The translations under genes were made by a program, and so were the position numbers. The notes beneath the pieces were generated by a model. The model was not told the DNA's origin, searched no databases, and was given only the letters and a program-made list of their open reading frames with translations. Of a stretch of DNA of 6,272 nucleotides, positions 1 to 6,272 are shown piece by piece; position 1 is the first letter of the stretch, and each line of letters opens with the position of its first letter. Source of the stretch: a candidate division TA06 bacterium (GTDB taxonomy: Bacteria; Ratteibacteria; UBA8468; MWAK01); assembly GCA_022704925.1 (NCBI GenBank), contig JAKJFK010000104.1, positions 1 through 6,272 of the forward strand, given 5' to 3'.

Positions 1-1217
1 AGCGGCAGGCGGCGTCCGGCCACGAAGAACCGCTCGAACTTCTTGGCCAGGCCGACCAGGGGCAGGTCGACCCCGACCTCCTTCATCACCCGGCGGGCCG
101 TCTCGACCTGGCCGCGGCCCCCATCGACCAGCACCAGGTCCGGCTTCGGCCAGCCCGTCTCCGAAAACCGCCGCCGCAAAACCTCCGCCAGCATGGCGTA
201 ATCATCGCTGCCCCGGACGCCGCGGATCCGGAAACGCCGGTAACCGTCGCGGTACGGGGACCCGGCCAGGAAGGTCACCATCGATCCCACCGCCTCCGAA
301 CCGAAGAGGTTGGAGATGTCGTAGGCCTCGATCCGCAAAGGTTCCTTCTCCAGCCCCAGCCGTTCCTTGAGTTTGAGCACCCGCCGGTCGGCCGGCAGCT
401 CCCGGCCGAATTTCCGGCTCAGTCCGCGCGGATGGCGGGCCACCCGCTGCAAGGCCTCCAGCTCGTCCCGCAGGCGGGCCGCCCGCTCGAATTCCAGCCG
501 GCGGGAGGCCTCGGCCATGGCCGACTTCAATTCCCGGACCAGCGCCGGGTTGCGCCCCTGGAAGAAGGCCCGCAGGGCCCGGACGGTCCGGTCGTATTCG
601 GCCGCGGTGACCAGGCCGGCGCAGGGCGCCAGGCAGCGGCCCAGGCTGTGGTCAAGGCAGGGCCGGACCGGCCGGGCCGGATCGATGCGGCGGCGGCAGG
701 CGGCGACCGGAAAGACCCGGCGCAGGTTGCGCAGCGAGCGGCGCAGGGCCCAGACATCGGTGAAGGGTCCGTAATATTCGCCGCCGGACCGGGTCCGCCC
801 GCGCACCAGCGCCAGGGCGGGAAAGGGCCCGTCGCCCAGGCGGAGAAAGGGGAAACTCTTGTCGTCCTTGAGGTCAATGTTGTAATGGGGCTGGTAGGAC
901 TTGACGAGCCGGCTCTCCAGGAAGAGGGCCTCGGCCTCGCTGGCCAGCGGAATGGATTCGAGGTCGGCGATCTCGGCTACCAGGCGGGCGGTCTTGGGAT
1001 CGAGCGGCCGGCCGGGCTGAAAGTAGGACTGGACCCGCTTACGCAGGGAAGCGGCCTTGCCGACGTAAAGAATCCGGCCGTCGGCGGCACGGAAGATGTA
1101 AACGCCCGGGCCATCCGGGAGTTCACGAACCTTCGTCGGAAGGCTTCGGGGCGGTTTCTTTTTCGGCCGGACCGGCTTCGGACGGCCGGGAGCGGGCCTT
1201 TTCGGCTTCGGCGGCAT
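1..1217 (-). CDS. uvrC: UvrABC excinuclease subunit C, N-terminal 405 residues (cut by window edge)
   Basis: UvrC makes the two incisions flanking a DNA lesion after UvrA/UvrB have loaded, in cytoplasmic nucleotide excision repair. I translated this frame by hand; it stays open to the left edge, so the stop is outside the window. Seen in order: a Pro/Lys/Arg-rich extension (residues 1-31); a GIY-YIG nuclease domain (about 33-115) with GVY at 38-40, YVGK at 51-54, R61 and E101, matching the known Tyr/Lys/Arg/Glu catalytic set; four cysteines C174, C187, C195 and C199, fitting the UvrC iron-sulfur cluster ligands; a UVR (UvrB-binding) helix pair at about 225-259; and an RNase H-like incision domain starting near 294 with D300 (YDIS) and D365 (VDGG). 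The third catalytic residue (His) and the HhH tail lie outside. ATG 1217 is the only ATG, GTG or TTG in frame before the GIY-YIG domain and after the upstream in-frame stop. It has no clear Shine-Dalgarno and lies inside the DUF1844 gene, so translation is probably coupled. The spacer between the UVR and RNase H domains is unusually short. Confidence 0.95.
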   Translation of the reverse strand, partial: MPPKPKRPAPGRPKPVRPKKKPPRSLPTKVRELPDGPGVYIFRAADGRILYVGKAASLRKRVQSYFQPGRPLDPKTARLVAEIADLESIPLASEAEALFLESRLVKSYQPHYNIDLKDDKSFPFLRLGDGPFPALALVRGRTRSGGEYYGPFTDVWALRRSLRNLRRVFPVAACRRRIDPARPVRPCLDHSLGRCLAPCAGLVTAAEYDRTVRALRAFFQGRNPALVRELKSAMAEASRRLEFERAARLRDELEALQRVARHPRGLSRKFGRELPADRRVLKLKERLGLEKEPLRIEAYDISNLFGSEAVGSMVTFLAGSPYRDGYRRFRIRGVRGSDDYAMLAEVLRRRFSETGWPKPDLVLVDGGRGQVETARRVMKEVGVDLPLVGLAKKFERFFVAGRRLP

Positions 1218-1434
1218 AATTCAGCTGCAGGTTGGCGATGCTCTCGTTGAGAACGCGCTCCTCTTCCTGAGTCAGGTTCCCCCGGCTCTTGTCGCGCAGG
1301 ATCGACAGCAGGCCGATGGCCGATTCGGCCGCCGGCAGGTTCACCTCGGACCGGCCGTTGGCCGGGTTGGGAAACTTGCCCAGGGCCTGCCAGCCGGCGG
1401 CCTGAAAGATCATCACCAGGTCAATGAATTCCAT
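1123..1434 (-). CDS. DUF1844 domain protein, 103 aa, function unknown
   Basis: This is a small soluble protein of the DUF1844 family, whose role is not established. Family hallmarks are visible: an N-terminal helix (MEFIDLVMIFQAAGWQALG), an FPNP...VNLPAA segment at about 21-36, and a conserved RGNLTQEEE stretch at about 51-59 followed by a helix ending near LNY at 71-73. Residues 74-103 form a charged, low-complexity, probably disordered tail rich in Ala, Glu and Pro. I chose ATG 1434 because a GGAG Shine-Dalgarno sits 5 nt before it and the conserved domain begins at once; an in-frame start at 1479 would add 15 unconserved residues and overlap the M50 gene. It follows the M50 gene by 19 bp and its tail overlaps the uvrC start by 95 bp, so it is probably co-transcribed with both. 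No catalytic motif is visible. Confidence 0.88.
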   Translation of the reverse strand: MEFIDLVMIFQAAGWQALGKFPNPANGRSEVNLPAAESAIGLLSILRDKSRGNLTQEEERVLNESIANLQLNYAAEAEKARSRPSEAGPAEKETAPKPSDEGS

Positions 1435-1439
1435 GCTTG

Positions 1440-1443
1440 CTCC
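1440..1443 (-). promoter_or_regulatory. Shine-Dalgarno of the DUF1844 gene
   Basis: GGAG on the minus strand, 5 nt upstream of ATG 1434. It settles the start in favour of 1434 over the in-frame upstream candidate at 1479, which lies within the preceding gene. Confidence 0.7.
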
Positions 1444-1453
1444 AGTGGTTGAA

Positions 1454-2080
1454 TCAGCCGGAAATGGATGCCCCGGCAAAGATTTCGACCAGGAAATTCA
1501 CGGCCGGGACCAGAAAATCGAAGAGGCCGAAGGCGACCAGGGCGAAGACGATCAGCATCCCATAACGTTCCAGGCGGTAGTAGGCGGCCTCCATCCGGAA
1601 GGGCAACAGGGTGCCCAGGATCCGAGAACCATCCAGCGGCGGGACCGGGATGAGGTTGAAGAGGGCCAGCAGGTAGTTGATGAAGACCCCGTACAGGAGC
1701 AAAAGACCGAAGCCGTTCCCGGCGGTCTGACCGCTCAGCCGGAAGGCCAGCGCGAAGAGGGTTCCCAGGACCAGATTGGAGACGGGCCCGGAGGCGCCGA
1801 CCTCCAGCATGCCCCGCTGAAAATCCCGGAAGCGGAAGGGGTTGATCGGGACCGGCTTGGCCCACCCGATCATGACCGGGCTCCGCATCAGGACAAGCAG
1901 GATCGGAAAGATCAGGCTGCCGAACGGATCGATGTGGGGCAGCGGGTTGAGGGTCAGTCGGCCCATGACCCGGGCGGTGTCGTCACCATTGCGGAGAGCG
2001 GCCAGGCCGTGGCTCACCTCGTGGATGATGACCGAGAAGAAGAGGATCGTGATCAGGCCGACGATGATTACCGGAGGCAT
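1454..2080 (-). CDS. M50 (site-2-protease family) membrane zinc metalloprotease, 208 aa
   Basis: An integral inner-membrane zinc protease of the short, PDZ-less M50 type found in many bacteria; the substrate is unknown. The zinc-binding HEVSH motif is at residues 20-24 (H20, E21, H24) inside the first membrane helix. It is followed by the family-typical GRLTLNPLPHIDPFG stretch at 40-54, which has the conserved DP. An ASGPVSN segment lies at 96-102, and the second signature NLIPVPPLDG at 142-151 contains D150, the third zinc ligand. About five hydrophobic segments are visible (roughly 4-29, 55-72, 98-115, 124-142 and 173-195). The length is normal for this subgroup. ATG 2080 places the HExxH motif about 20 residues in, as expected. 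The start is unusual: a TATAAT lies only 6 nt upstream and the nearest GGAGG is 13 nt away, so the message may be leaderless. The gene sits 43 bp downstream of murJ and 19 bp upstream of the DUF1844 gene. This group is distinct from RseP, which is longer and has PDZ domains. Confidence 0.93.
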   Translation of the reverse strand: MPPVIIVGLITILFFSVIIHEVSHGLAALRNGDDTARVMGRLTLNPLPHIDPFGSLIFPILLVLMRSPVMIGWAKPVPINPFRFRDFQRGMLEVGASGPVSNLVLGTLFALAFRLSGQTAGNGFGLLLLYGVFINYLLALFNLIPVPPLDGSRILGTLLPFRMEAAYYRLERYGMLIVFALVAFGLFDFLVPAVNFLVEIFAGASISG

Positions 2081-2086
2081 GCAATT

Positions 2087-2115
2087 ATTATAACCTCCGG
2101 CGCCGGCCGGGACAA
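2087..2115 (-). promoter_or_regulatory. Candidate sigma-70-type promoter for M50-DUF1844-uvrC
   Basis: On the minus strand a TTGTCC -35 (2110-2115) is separated by exactly 17 nt (2093-2109) from a perfect TATAAT -10 (2087-2092). The predicted start of transcription falls on or next to the A of ATG 2080, so the transcript would have almost no 5' leader. The spacer contains a 10-bp GC palindrome (2097-2106) and a GGAGG. This is AT-rich sequence in a very GC-rich region, which supports a real promoter. It would let the three downstream genes be expressed apart from murJ. Confidence 0.55.
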
Positions 2116-2123
2116 ATGGCGGG

Positions 2124-3641
2124 TCAGGCGGACGGCCGCTCCCGGTACCTTCGGTGCAGCAGCAGCCAGTAAGCGGCGGCGTAAGCGGCCAGGCCGCCGG
2201 CGAAGGCGGCCAGCAGCGAAAGAAGCGGCCCCAGGTGCCGGGCCGCCCGCAGGCATCGCCAGGCCGCCAGGACGGCCAGGCCGGAGATCAGGAGCACTCC
2301 GAGCGCCTTCCGCAGCACCAGCTTCCCGTCCAGAGGGCCGATCCGCCGCCGCAGCAGGTGGTAAAGCAGGAAGAAATTAAGGGTGCCCACCAGGGCGGTG
2401 GCCAGGGCGATCCCTCCCTGGCGCAGCGGCCCCATCAGGAGCAGGTCCAGCCCGACGTTGACCAGGATGCTCAGCAGCCCGACCCGGACCGGGGTGACGG
2501 TGTCCCGGAGGGCGTAAAAGGCCCGGGTCAGGAGAATGCCGCCGGTATAGGCGAAGAGTCCCATCGAGTAAAAGAGCAGGGCGAACCCGGTGGCGGCGGT
2601 GGAACGGCTGGTGAAGAGGCCGCGCTCAAAGAAGACCCGGATAATGGGCTCCCGGAAGAAGACCAGGCCCAGGGCGGCCGGGATTACCAGAAGAAAGTTG
2701 AGCTGCATGGAAAAGTTGAGGGTCTGCTTCAATTTCGGCAGGTCGCCCTCGGCGGCCAGCCGGGAAAGCGAGGGCAGCGCCACGGTCGCGATGGCCACCC
2801 CGAAGACCCCGATGGGCAGCTGCACCAGCCGGTTGGCGTACCAGAGCGAACTGACCATGCCGGGGCTGATCAGGCTGGCCAGGAAGTAATCGACCATCAG
2901 GTTGATGGGCGTAACCGCCACGCCGACCAGGACCGGCAGCAGCAGGCGGCCCATGCGAACCAGGGCGGGGTTCCGGAAGTCCAGGGAGGGGCGCAGGCGG
3001 AAACCGCGGCGGTGAAAAGCCGGCAGGGCTATGGCCAGCTGGGCGGCGCCGCCCAGCAGCAGACCTCCGATCAGGCAGTAGGTGCGCCCGGTCAGGCCCA
3101 GGTTAAACCGGCCGGCCGCCAGCACCAGGCTTAAAATCCAGAAGAAATCCAGTCCGAGGGGGGCCAGGGCCGGCGCGGTAAAATGGCCGAGAGAGTTGAG
3201 CACGCCCATCACCAGAGCCGCCAGGGAGATGAAGACCAGGTAGAAGATCGTGAAGCGCAGGAAGGAGAGGATCAGAAAGGCCTTGTGGCTGATCGGGAAG
3301 AACCGGGCGGCGCCGGCGGCCAACATGACCAGGACCGAGAGGGCCAGCGTGGCAAGCAGGCTGGCGCCGATCGTGTCGCTGACAACCTTCTGCGCCTCCG
3401 GGCGGCGTTCGGGCCCCAGGTACTCGGAGAAGACCGGTATGAAGGCGCTGTTCAGGCCGCCTTCGGCCAACACCCCGCGCAGGAAGTTGGGAATCATGAA
3501 GGCCAGCAGGAAGGCATCGTAAACCAGCGTGGTACCGAAGTAATTGGCGCTGGTCATTTCGCGGGCCAGCCCGGCGACCCTTACCAGGATGGTAGCCAGG
3601 GTAACCACTCCAAAAGCCCTGATGAATCCTTTCTTAAGCAT
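2124..3641 (-). CDS. murJ: Lipid II flippase MurJ (MviN), 505 aa
   Basis: MurJ moves lipid-linked peptidoglycan precursor (lipid II) from the inner to the outer face of the cytoplasmic membrane; it belongs to the MOP superfamily. The protein is almost entirely hydrophobic helices, consistent with 14 membrane segments, and has normal family length. The N-terminal signature is present: VRVAGLARE at 20-28, YFG at 34-36, YDAF at 41-44, PNFLRGVLAEG at 51-61 and FIPVF at 67-71. R21, R27, D42 and R55 line up with the cavity residues needed in E. coli MurJ. The WYANRL motif at 267-272 gives R271, which matches the essential Arg of helix 8; the neighbouring Asp of E. coli is Asn here. TPV in the ALRDTVTPV region also matches the family. 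ATG 3641 (MLKKGF) is the standard start, but no Shine-Dalgarno is visible before it. It is the first gene of the minus-strand cluster, preceded by a leader of about 100 nt. The C-terminus is Arg-rich (HRRYRERPSA) and cytoplasmic or interfacial. Confidence 0.96.
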   Translation of the reverse strand: MLKKGFIRAFGVVTLATILVRVAGLAREMTSANYFGTTLVYDAFLLAFMIPNFLRGVLAEGGLNSAFIPVFSEYLGPERRPEAQKVVSDTIGASLLATLALSVLVMLAAGAARFFPISHKAFLILSFLRFTIFYLVFISLAALVMGVLNSLGHFTAPALAPLGLDFFWILSLVLAAGRFNLGLTGRTYCLIGGLLLGGAAQLAIALPAFHRRGFRLRPSLDFRNPALVRMGRLLLPVLVGVAVTPINLMVDYFLASLISPGMVSSLWYANRLVQLPIGVFGVAIATVALPSLSRLAAEGDLPKLKQTLNFSMQLNFLLVIPAALGLVFFREPIIRVFFERGLFTSRSTAATGFALLFYSMGLFAYTGGILLTRAFYALRDTVTPVRVGLLSILVNVGLDLLLMGPLRQGGIALATALVGTLNFFLLYHLLRRRIGPLDGKLVLRKALGVLLISGLAVLAAWRCLRAARHLGPLLSLLAAFAGGLAAYAAAYWLLLHRRYRERPSA

Positions 3642-3672
3642 CTGGATGCCCGGCCGGCGGCGTGAAGAGATG

Positions 3673-3722
3673 AAAAAGCGGGGTCCCTTTTCGGGAGGTG
3701 GTGTCTCGATGCGGGAACCGGC
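3673..3722 (-). promoter_or_regulatory. Attenuator-like inverted repeat with U-tract in the murJ leader
   Basis: Read on the minus strand, GCCGGTTCCC (3713-3722) can pair with GGGACCCCGC (3678-3687) over 8 of 10 positions around a 25-nt loop. The second arm is followed directly by five Ts (3673-3677). Within the loop, a TCCC at 3693-3696 can instead pair with the GGGA of the second arm (TCCC-GAAAA-GGGA, 3684-3696), so the two hairpins exclude each other. This resembles a terminator/antiterminator pair 30-odd nt before the murJ start. The two mismatches and large loop make it uncertain. Confidence 0.3.
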
Positions 3723-3750
3723 TTGCGGTGGAAACGTGCCCCACCTTCAT

Positions 3751-3779
3751 ATTATAAGGCTTTTCAACCGGTTTGACAA
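3751..3779 (-). promoter_or_regulatory. Sigma-70-type promoter for murJ
   Basis: On the minus strand TTGTCA (3774-3779) is followed by a 17-nt spacer and a perfect TATAAT (3751-3756). Predicted transcription start is near 3744, giving murJ a leader of about 103 nt. Its -35 box is nearly the same DNA as the -35 of the opposing hisF promoter. Confidence 0.72.
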
Positions 3780-3801
3780 TCACCCTCCTTTCTGGCAAAA
3801 T
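3773..3801 (+). promoter_or_regulatory. Sigma-70-type promoter for hisF-waaA-rlmN
   Basis: A perfect TTGACA -35 (3773-3778), a 17-nt spacer, and CAAAAT (3796-3801) as a 4/6 match to the -10 consensus. Predicted start near 3808-3810 gives a leader of about 60 nt before hisF. The -35 shares five bases with that of the divergent murJ promoter. A small hairpin (GTTCA-ACCG-TGAAC, 3823-3836, then TTTT) lies in the leader; it is probably too weak to terminate. Confidence 0.65.
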
Positions 3802-3860
3802 AGGTTTTCAAGCTGTCCCGCGGTTCAACCGTGAACTTTTCCCGGAACCCAACCGAAGAA

Positions 3861-3865
3861 AGAGG
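3861..3865 (+). promoter_or_regulatory. Shine-Dalgarno of hisF
   Basis: AGAGG, 5 nt before ATG 3871, in the purine-rich stretch GAAGAAAGAGG. It fixes the hisF start. Confidence 0.75.
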
Positions 3866-3870
3866 CTCGC

Positions 3871-4631
<761 letters not shown>

Positions 4632-4632
<1 letters not shown>

Positions 4633-5936
4633 TGTCAAGGTACCTGGTTGTTCTCCTCTATAACCTGGCTCTGCTCGCGGCGCTGCCCTTCTTCCTGCCG
4701 GTCTCGGCCGGCCGCCACCTGCGACGGAACGGAGGCCTCCGGGGCCTCCGGGCGCGACTGGGCCTGGCCGCTCCCGCCCGCCGGCCGCGGATCTCGCCGG
4801 GCGCGGTCTGGATCCACCTGGTCTCATATGGGGAAGTGGTCACCGCCGCACCCTTCGTCGAAACCCTGCTCCGGGAGAGCGGCCGGCCGGCGGCGATCTG
4901 GACGACCACTCCAACCGGATACCGGGCGGCCCGCAAGGCCTTTCCGGAGCTGCCGGTCAATTACCTGCCGATTGATCTTCCCCTCAACTGGCCGTTCCTA
5001 TTCGGCCGCTACCGCCCTTCCGTTTTCATCAGCCTCGAGGCCCTCTTCTGGCCAAACCTGCTTATCTTCCTCGACCTCTTCCGGGTACCGGCGGTCCTCA
5101 TCAACGGCCGGTTGTCGCCCCGATCCTTCCGGCGCTACCTGAAAGCCAGGCCGCTCCTGGCCCCCCTGCTAAAACGGGTAAGCGCCCTGGGCATGCGCAG
5201 CCAGCCGGAGGCCGACTGGATCGTACGCCTGGGGGCGCCGGCCGGCCGCGTTCGCGCCACCGGCAGCCTCAAGTATGACCTGGTGATCGAGCGGGCCGCC
5301 CGCATCGATCCGGAAAGCGTCCGGCGGGAATACGGCCTGCCCGGAAATTGCCTGGTCTTCGGTTCCATCCACCCCGAAGAGGAGGCGCTGGCCCTCTCGG
5401 TATCCCGGCGCCTTCTCGAAGAATTCCCCGGCCTCAAAATCATCCTGGCCCCGCGCCACCTGGAACGCAGCCGGCTGGTTGAACTGCTGGCGGAATCCGG
5501 CCAGGCCTTCCAGGCGGTCAGTTCCTTCCAGACCCCGCTGGCCGCCCCCTTTCTCCTGCTGGACCGGATGGGCTGCCTGAACCGGGCTTACGCGGCCGGC
5601 CGGGCCGCCTTCGTGGGCGGCAGCCTGACCATCTTCGGAGACGGCGGCCACAACCTGGTTGAACCGGCCGCCTTTGGCCGGCCGGTCGCCTTCGGACCGC
5701 ACGCCTGGAACTTCCGGGAAGAGTCCGGGCTCCTTCTGGATTGCGGCGGCGGCGTCCTGGTCCGATCGGAAACGGAACTCCATCAATTCTTTCGCCGGAC
5801 GCTCCTGGATCCGGCCTGGGCCGACGCGGCCGGAAACCGGGCCCTGGAAGCGGTGCGAAAGCGTACCGGCGGGGTGGAAAGATCGGTGGCGATCGTCCGG
5901 GATTTATTGACCAACGGCATCAATGAGGCGGCTTGA
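4632..5936 (+). CDS. waaA: Lipid A Kdo transferase WaaA (KdtA), 434 aa, GT30 family
   Basis: WaaA transfers Kdo from CMP-Kdo to the lipid A precursor at the cytoplasmic face of the inner membrane, building the LPS inner core. Residues 4-24 form an N-terminal membrane anchor. The acceptor-side domain includes HLVSYGE (62-68); E68 matches the catalytic Glu of the usual SVGE motif. Then come TTTPTG (91-96), FWPN (139-142) and INGRLSPRS (157-165). The CMP-Kdo domain has GSLKYD (211-216), GSIHPEEE (244-251), APRHLER (273-279), FVGGSL (327-332), GGHN (338-341), VEPAAFG (343-349) and GPHAWNF (355-361). The length is typical. Deviations: the usual ETELWPN reads EALFWPN, losing its second Glu, and the loop between GGSL and GGHN is about two residues longer than usual. 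ATG 4632 overlaps the hisF stop by one base (TGATG) without its own Shine-Dalgarno, suggesting translational coupling. The number of Kdo units added cannot be told from sequence. Confidence 0.93.
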
Positions 5937-5947
5937 AGATTATTGAC

Positions 5948-6272
5948 ATGCCAACTCAAGAATCCGGCGGCGAAATGACGGAGCCCAAACCCAACCTCGG
6001 CGATTTTACCCTGGAAGAACTGACCGCCCGCCTCTCCGAACTGGGCGAGCCGACCTACCGGGCTGTCCAGGTCTTCAACTGGCTCTACCGGAAGGGTGCC
6101 GAAGACTTTGCCTCGATGACCAACCTGCCGGCCGCTCTCCGCCATCGGCTGACGGAGAGCTTCTCCATCGTCCGGCCGGTGGCGGCGGAACGGCGCCGGG
6201 CCGCCGACGGAACCGAAAAGATACTCTTCCGGCTGGCCGGCGGCGGCGGCGTGGAAACCGTGCTGATTCCAA
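5948..6272 (+). CDS. rlmN: 23S rRNA (adenine2503-C2)-methyltransferase RlmN, N-terminal part (cut by window edge)
   Basis: RlmN is a radical-SAM enzyme that methylates C2 of A2503 in 23S rRNA and, in some bacteria, A37 of some tRNAs. Only about 108 N-terminal codons are present; the frame is open to the right edge. They form the RlmN helical N-terminal domain: a PNLGDFTLEEL segment (15-25), YRAVQVFNWLYRKG (about 37-50), FASMTNLPAALR (about 54-65), then DGTEKILFRL and the typical ETVLIP at the edge. The CxxxCxxC iron-sulfur motif lies beyond the window. The start is unsure: ATG 5948 is used here; ATG 5975 (MTEPKPNL) fits usual family N-termini better; TTG 5933 overlaps the waaA stop and has a GAGG 4 nt upstream. 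The gene lies 11 bp after waaA and is probably co-transcribed. A four-glycine run just before VETVLIP is a minor oddity. The related Cfr enzyme cannot be strictly excluded without the rest, but the context favours RlmN. Confidence 0.9.
   Translation, partial: MPTQESGGEMTEPKPNLGDFTLEELTARLSELGEPTYRAVQVFNWLYRKGAEDFASMTNLPAALRHRLTESFSIVRPVAAERRRAADGTEKILFRLAGGGGVETVLIP

Noticed and set aside
432-1250. 272-codon plus-strand open frame opposite uvrC
   Set aside because: It is antisense to uvrC, whose catalytic and cysteine motifs are all present on the minus strand; the translated product is low-complexity.
1424-2380. 318-codon plus-strand open frame opposite the M50 gene and the murJ 3' end
   Set aside because: It is rich in Gln, Asp, Glu, Gly and Arg with no recognisable domain, and lies antisense to two clear conserved genes. 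Long antisense frames are expected in GC-rich coding DNA.
2154-3134. 326-codon plus-strand open frame opposite murJ
   Set aside because: Its Gln/Gly/Asp-rich composition is the antisense image of hydrophobic MurJ helices; no Shine-Dalgarno or family motif is visible.
3822-3840. Small hairpin followed by TTTT in the hisF leader, considered as a terminator
   Set aside because: The stem is only five base pairs with mixed A/T content; too weak to call a terminator or riboswitch.
4734-4751. Perfect tandem 9-bp repeat (GGCCTCCGG twice) in waaA
   Set aside because: It is in frame and encodes GLR-GLR in a normal basic region after the anchor; two copies are too few to suggest anything beyond local slippage.

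Overview
The window reads as ordinary chromosomal housekeeping DNA from a high-GC diderm (Gram-negative-type) bacterium. It carries a lipid A Kdo transferase (waaA), which implies an LPS or lipid A outer membrane, along with a MurJ lipid II flippase, a DUF1844 protein and a lone hisF. All seven proteins belong to widespread families, and I see no transposase, integrase, tRNA, rRNA or CRISPR array. The phylum cannot be fixed from this window. The DUF1844 gene and the divergent sequences suggest a proteobacteria-like or uncultured diderm lineage, but that is only an impression.

Layout: the left half (1-3641) is a minus-strand cluster read right to left: murJ, then an M50 (site-2-protease family) membrane metalloprotease, then a small DUF1844 protein, then uvrC, which runs off the left edge. 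Gaps are 43 bp (murJ to M50) and 19 bp (M50 to DUF1844), and the last pair overlaps by 95 bp. The right half (3871-6272) is a plus-strand cluster: hisF, waaA (overlapping hisF by one base at TGATG) and rlmN, which runs off the right edge. The two clusters diverge from a 229-bp intergenic region (3642-3870). This holds two well-formed sigma-70-type promoters facing opposite ways, with -35 boxes that overlap almost completely. This is the only gap of any size, and no stretch over 300 bases lacks a gene.

Functional picture: murJ (lipid II flipping) and waaA (Kdo addition to lipid A) are both cell-envelope genes, and the M50 protease is an inner-membrane enzyme. uvrC (nucleotide excision repair), rlmN (23S rRNA/tRNA m2A methylation) and hisF (histidine biosynthesis) are unrelated housekeeping functions that appear to share transcripts.

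I did not find a new defence, mobile or biosynthetic system. The points worth a second look are smaller: a compact UvrC lacking about 110-120 residues between its UVR and RNase H-like domains; a basic N-terminal UvrC extension encoded inside the DUF1844 gene; overlapping divergent promoters; a promoter placed so that the M50 mRNA would be leaderless; an attenuator-like structure and a short ORF in the murJ leader; and a WaaA with altered signature motifs.
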